A stretch of DNA of 8,101 nt from CABHOJ01 sp965649545 (lineage in GTDB: Bacteria > Pseudomonadota > Gammaproteobacteria > Burkholderiales > Methylophilaceae). This document shows positions 6,299 to 8,101 of this stretch, in pieces. The notes beneath the pieces are model-generated. The model searched no databases, was not told the DNA's origin, and worked only from the letters and a program-made list of their open reading frames with translations. The stretch covers positions 1 to 8,101 of the forward strand of contig CBFGLF010000080.1 of the NCBI GenBank assembly GCA_965649545.1, in the 5' to 3' direction. Position 1 is the stretch's first letter, and every line of letters starts with the position of its first letter. A program made the position numbers and the translations under genes.

Positions 6299-6728
6299 CG
6301 AATTTCCGGGCTTCTTCCTCGATGGTCTCCATGGCGACATCGAAGTCCATGGATTTGTCGAAGAAGTGCTCGACGCCGAGCTGTTTCGCCAATAGTCGGT
6401 ATTGCGGGTAGGCGTGATTGGTGAAGATGATGTACACCGGTCTGGGGTAGGGATAGTCGGCCGCTTGCGTCGCTTTCAACACTTCGAAGCCGTTCCCCTG
6501 CGCGAGTTCGATATCCAGGATCAGCATATCGAACGCCTGCTGCTTGAGCAGGGCGATCGCGTCTGCTTGCGTGGCTGCATGGCCGTCGAATTGTAGGCCA
6601 AATGCGCCTTCAAGGATGTCCATCATGGTATCGCGCAGCAAGATGGAATCTTCCACAAGCAACACTCGCATGCGTTGTGGCTGAAAATCATGCTGATTTT
6701 CAGTATGTGACATATTGTGTAAATCCAT
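6288..6728 (-). CDS. Stand-alone response-regulator receiver protein (CheY-like)
   Basis: This is a 146-residue protein made of a single receiver domain (about residues 20-145) after a short polar N-terminal extension. The phospho-acceptor pocket is complete: Glu26-Asp27, phosphorylatable Asp72 in LILDIE, Thr103 in FTN, and Lys125 in FDKS. There is no DNA-binding or enzymatic output domain, so it should act through protein contacts, as a phosphate relay or as a sink. I chose the ATG at 6728 because AGGAAG (6740-6735) sits six bases before it. An upstream in-frame ATG at 6803 would add 25 Arg/Pro-rich residues of poor quality, and Met20 (6671) would start exactly at the domain but lacks a ribosome binding site. 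It follows the LuxR-type regulator gene by 93 bases in the same direction, so the two may act in one pathway. No histidine kinase is in the window, and the partner is unknown. Confidence 0.88.
   Translation of the reverse strand: MDLHNMSHTENQHDFQPQRMRVLLVEDSILLRDTMMDILEGAFGLQFDGHAATQADAIALLKQQAFDMLILDIELAQGNGFEVLKATQAADYPYPRPVYIIFTNHAYPQYRLLAKQLGVEHFFDKSMDFDVAMETIEEEARKFAEG
6681..6703. repeat. Perfect 10-base inverted repeat in the receiver gene's 5' codons
   Basis: CTGAAAATCA (6681-6690) and TGATTTTCAG (6694-6703) are exact reverse complements separated by TGC. It falls in the region encoding residues 9-16 of the receiver protein, ahead of the conserved domain. It could form an mRNA hairpin close to the start codon or serve as a dyad operator. 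If translation really began at Met20 (6671), it would lie in the untranslated leader. Confidence 0.8.
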
Positions 6729-6734
6729 ATACAA

Positions 6735-6740
6735 CTTCCT
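6735..6740 (-). promoter_or_regulatory. Ribosome binding site that sets the receiver-protein start
   Basis: AGGAAG on the minus strand lies six bases before the ATG at 6728. It is the best ribosome binding site among the in-frame candidates at 6803, 6728, 6713 and 6671, and it decides the start. The remainder of the 93-base gap (6741-6821) holds no terminator that I can see. Confidence 0.65.
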
Positions 6741-6821
6741 ACAGGATTCTAGAGGCTCCTTGGTGGGTCCAGTATCGGGGTTCGTCCTACGCCGTCTTAC
6801 CAACCATCACTGATACGACAT

Positions 6822-7454
6822 TCAGGTGATGAGCTGGTTCTTGATCGCATAATAGGTCAGGTCGGCATTGGTCTTGAGGCTCATCTTTTCCAGGATGCGC
6901 GTGCGATAGGTGCTGACGGTCTTGACGCTGATGCACAGCTCGTCGGCGATCTCGGTCGCGCTGCGTCCGCTGGCGAGCTTGAAGAAGACCTGGAACTCGC
7001 GATCGGACAACGTCTCGTGCAGCTGTTTTTCAGTCGGGTGGCTCAGTTCGTTGGTCATCAGTTCCGCGAGTTCGGAAGAGATGTACCGCTTGCCTTTGGA
7101 GATCGTGCGGATCGCCGTGATGATCTCCTCGGATTCAGCGTCCTTGGATAGATAGCCCTTGCAGCCGTTTCGCATCAGGTTAAGCGCATATTGCTCTTCC
7201 GCATATCCACTGAGGATCAGTACCGGCAGTTCCGGGGCGACATGCTTGAGGTCATGCAGGGTATCCACGCCGTTCTTGTCAGGCATGGAGATATCCATGA
7301 CGACGACATCGTAGTGGTTGTTGCGGATGAGCTGGATGGCTTCGATGCCCGAGCCAGCTTCACCCGTCACTTCCATGTCGGATTCCAGTTCGATGAGGTT
7401 ACGCAAGCCTTGCCTGACGATGCTATGGTCGTCGACCAACAGGATTTTCTTCAT
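6822..7454 (-). CDS. NarL/FixJ-family response regulator with LuxR-type DNA-binding domain
   Basis: This is a 210-residue two-component regulator. The receiver domain (residues 1-120) has Asp8-Asp9, phospho-acceptor Asp54 in VVMDISMP, Ser82 and Lys104 in GYLSKD. A linker leads to a LuxR/GerE helix-turn-helix (about 147-205) with LSDREFQVF, the recognition region ATEIADELCISVKTVSTYR, and ILEKM. The layout and spacing are close to GacA/UvrY-type proteins, though I do not claim orthology. The start is the ATG at 7454 (MKKILLVDDH), where the receiver domain begins; longer in-frame starts run into the ferritin-like gene and give no recognisable sequence. The ribosome binding site is weak. It lies 49 bases downstream of the ferritin-like gene and upstream of the single-domain receiver, all in one direction. 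Its kinase and target genes are not visible here. Confidence 0.93.
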   Translation of the reverse strand: MKKILLVDDHSIVRQGLRNLIELESDMEVTGEAGSGIEAIQLIRNNHYDVVVMDISMPDKNGVDTLHDLKHVAPELPVLILSGYAEEQYALNLMRNGCKGYLSKDAESEEIITAIRTISKGKRYISSELAELMTNELSHPTEKQLHETLSDREFQVFFKLASGRSATEIADELCISVKTVSTYRTRILEKMSLKTNADLTYYAIKNQLIT

Positions 7455-7481
7455 GTATCGCTTATTGGGATCCAAAGAGAC

Positions 7482-7487
7482 AGTATA
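7482..7487 (-). promoter_or_regulatory. Possible -10 box for the LuxR-type regulator
   Basis: TATACT on the minus strand matches five of six bases of the sigma-70 -10 box, in the 49-base gap between the ferritin-like and regulator genes. It would give a leader of about 20 bases. No good -35 is found 16-18 bases upstream, so it would need an activator or another sigma factor, or it may be chance. Confidence 0.3.
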
Positions 7488-7503
7488 CCCATGCTGTGCC
7501 TGA

Positions 7504-8061
7504 TCAGGCGCGTTGGAGCCAGTCGGATAACTCATCGGCGTGTTCCTCCTCGGTGGCCAGGATCTCTTCCAGCATCCTGCGCGTCGTCGGGTCTTTGTCC
7601 CCGATATAGCAGATGAACTCATGGTAAGTGTCGATAGCGATGCGCTCGGCCACCAGGTTCTCCTTGATCATCTCGCGCAGGTCTGTACACGGCACATAAT
7701 CTGCATGACTACGGCTCAACAGGCCTTCAGGCGAAAAATCCGGCTCGCCGCCCAGTTGCACGATACGCGCCGCGATCATGTCGGCATGGGATTGCTCCTC
7801 CTGTGCATGGACGTTGAATTCCTTGGCGATGGCTTCGGAGTTCATGCCGGTGGCCGTGAAATAATGCCGCTTGTAGCGCAATGCGCACACCAGCTCAGTG
7901 GCAAGTGCCGCATTGAGCTGGGCGATCACCACTTCACGGTCGCCGCGATAACCCTCGGTTTGCGCACCGTTCTCCACATGCTGACGAGCATTGTTGCGGA
8001 TGGTCTCGATATCGATCTTGAAAGCCTGACCCGGGGTGGGCAATACGTTCAATTGAGTCAT
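7504..8061 (-). CDS. Ferritin-like di-iron protein (bacterioferritin/Dps-type)
   Basis: This is a 185-residue protein with a four-helix-bundle ferritin-like domain (about residues 42-182). Likely di-iron ligands occur in the usual order: Glu56 in LATELVCALRYKRHYF, Glu89 and His92 in EEQSH, Glu139 in LVAERIAIDTYHEF, and Glu171 with His174 in TEEEHADEL. Such proteins oxidise and store iron or detoxify peroxide in the cytoplasm. The methionine that binds haem in classical bacterioferritin (Met52) has no counterpart in helix A, and an N-terminal extension of about 40 residues makes it longer than the usual 158. It is therefore better called ferritin-like than bfr. The start is the ATG at 8061, with GGGAG (8077-8073) 11 bases before it; a GTG at 8097 would add 12 unlikely residues. 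Its promoter lies at or beyond the right edge. The two response-regulator genes follow on the same strand. Confidence 0.9.
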   Translation of the reverse strand: MTQLNVLPTPGQAFKIDIETIRNNARQHVENGAQTEGYRGDREVVIAQLNAALATELVCALRYKRHYFTATGMNSEAIAKEFNVHAQEEQSHADMIAARIVQLGGEPDFSPEGLLSRSHADYVPCTDLREMIKENLVAERIAIDTYHEFICYIGDKDPTTRRMLEEILATEEEHADELSDWLQRA

Positions 8062-8101
8062 GTCGATACTTTCTCCCTGTCCGTTACTCGCTGTCACTGG
8101 A

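Noticed and set aside
6741..6748. TAGAAT-type -10 box on the minus strand upstream of the receiver gene
   Set aside because: No -35 of reasonable quality lies 16-18 bases upstream, and a start here would leave the ribosome binding site almost at the 5' end.
6729..6803. Longer start of the receiver protein at 6803
   Set aside because: The added 25 residues are Arg/Pro-rich and unlike a receiver extension, while a good ribosome binding site supports 6728.
6760..6805. tRNA-like fragment on the plus strand (GGGGTTCGTCC followed later by ACCA)
   Set aside because: No acceptor, D or anticodon arms can be folded around it, and the T-arm stem does not pair. It is a chance resemblance in the gap between the regulator genes.
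7455..7622. Longer start of the LuxR-type regulator at 7622
   Set aside because: The extra residues overlap the ferritin-like gene out of frame and are unlike any protein segment I know. The receiver domain begins cleanly at 7454.

Overview
The window is ordinary bacterial chromosome with moderately high GC and tightly packed, often overlapping genes. The proteins (CopA/CueR, full-length YgiQ, TraB/GumN, a SugE-like SMR exporter, a GacA/UvrY-like regulator, a bacterioferritin-like protein) look proteobacterial, and I would guess a betaproteobacterium. That placement is a judgement from protein character, not a search. I see no insertion sequence, phage gene, CRISPR array, tRNA or rRNA.

Plus strand, 1-5114: the C-terminal two thirds of a copper P1B-ATPase (copA, cut by the left edge) overlaps a CueR-type MerR copper sensor by 11 bases. 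A 70-base AT-rich gap follows, then ygiQ, a large radical-SAM protein of the UPF0313 family, and then a secreted TraB/GumN-family protein. A well-formed intrinsic terminator lies 35 bases after the ygiQ stop, but it sits inside the signal-peptide codons of the TraB/GumN gene.

Minus strand, 5139-8061, read right to left: a ferritin-like di-iron protein, a NarL/FixJ response regulator, a stand-alone receiver protein, and then a three-gene unit. That unit is a SugE/Gdx-like small multidrug resistance exporter, a 159-residue protein with one membrane helix, and an 85-residue protein with two membrane helices. The three genes overlap by 4 and 14 bases, so they are very probably co-translated. The plus and minus blocks converge with only 24 bases between them.

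The most notable signal is upstream of the exporter: two hairpins with identical ACGA loops, 15 bases apart, which match the mini-ykkC (guanidine-II) riboswitch. A third hairpin that overlaps the second covers the weak ribosome binding site and could serve as the expression platform. This makes the exporter a likely guanidinium exporter and places the two unrecognised membrane proteins in a guanidine-responsive operon. The exporter has Phe where canonical Gdx proteins have a binding-site Trp (position 16).
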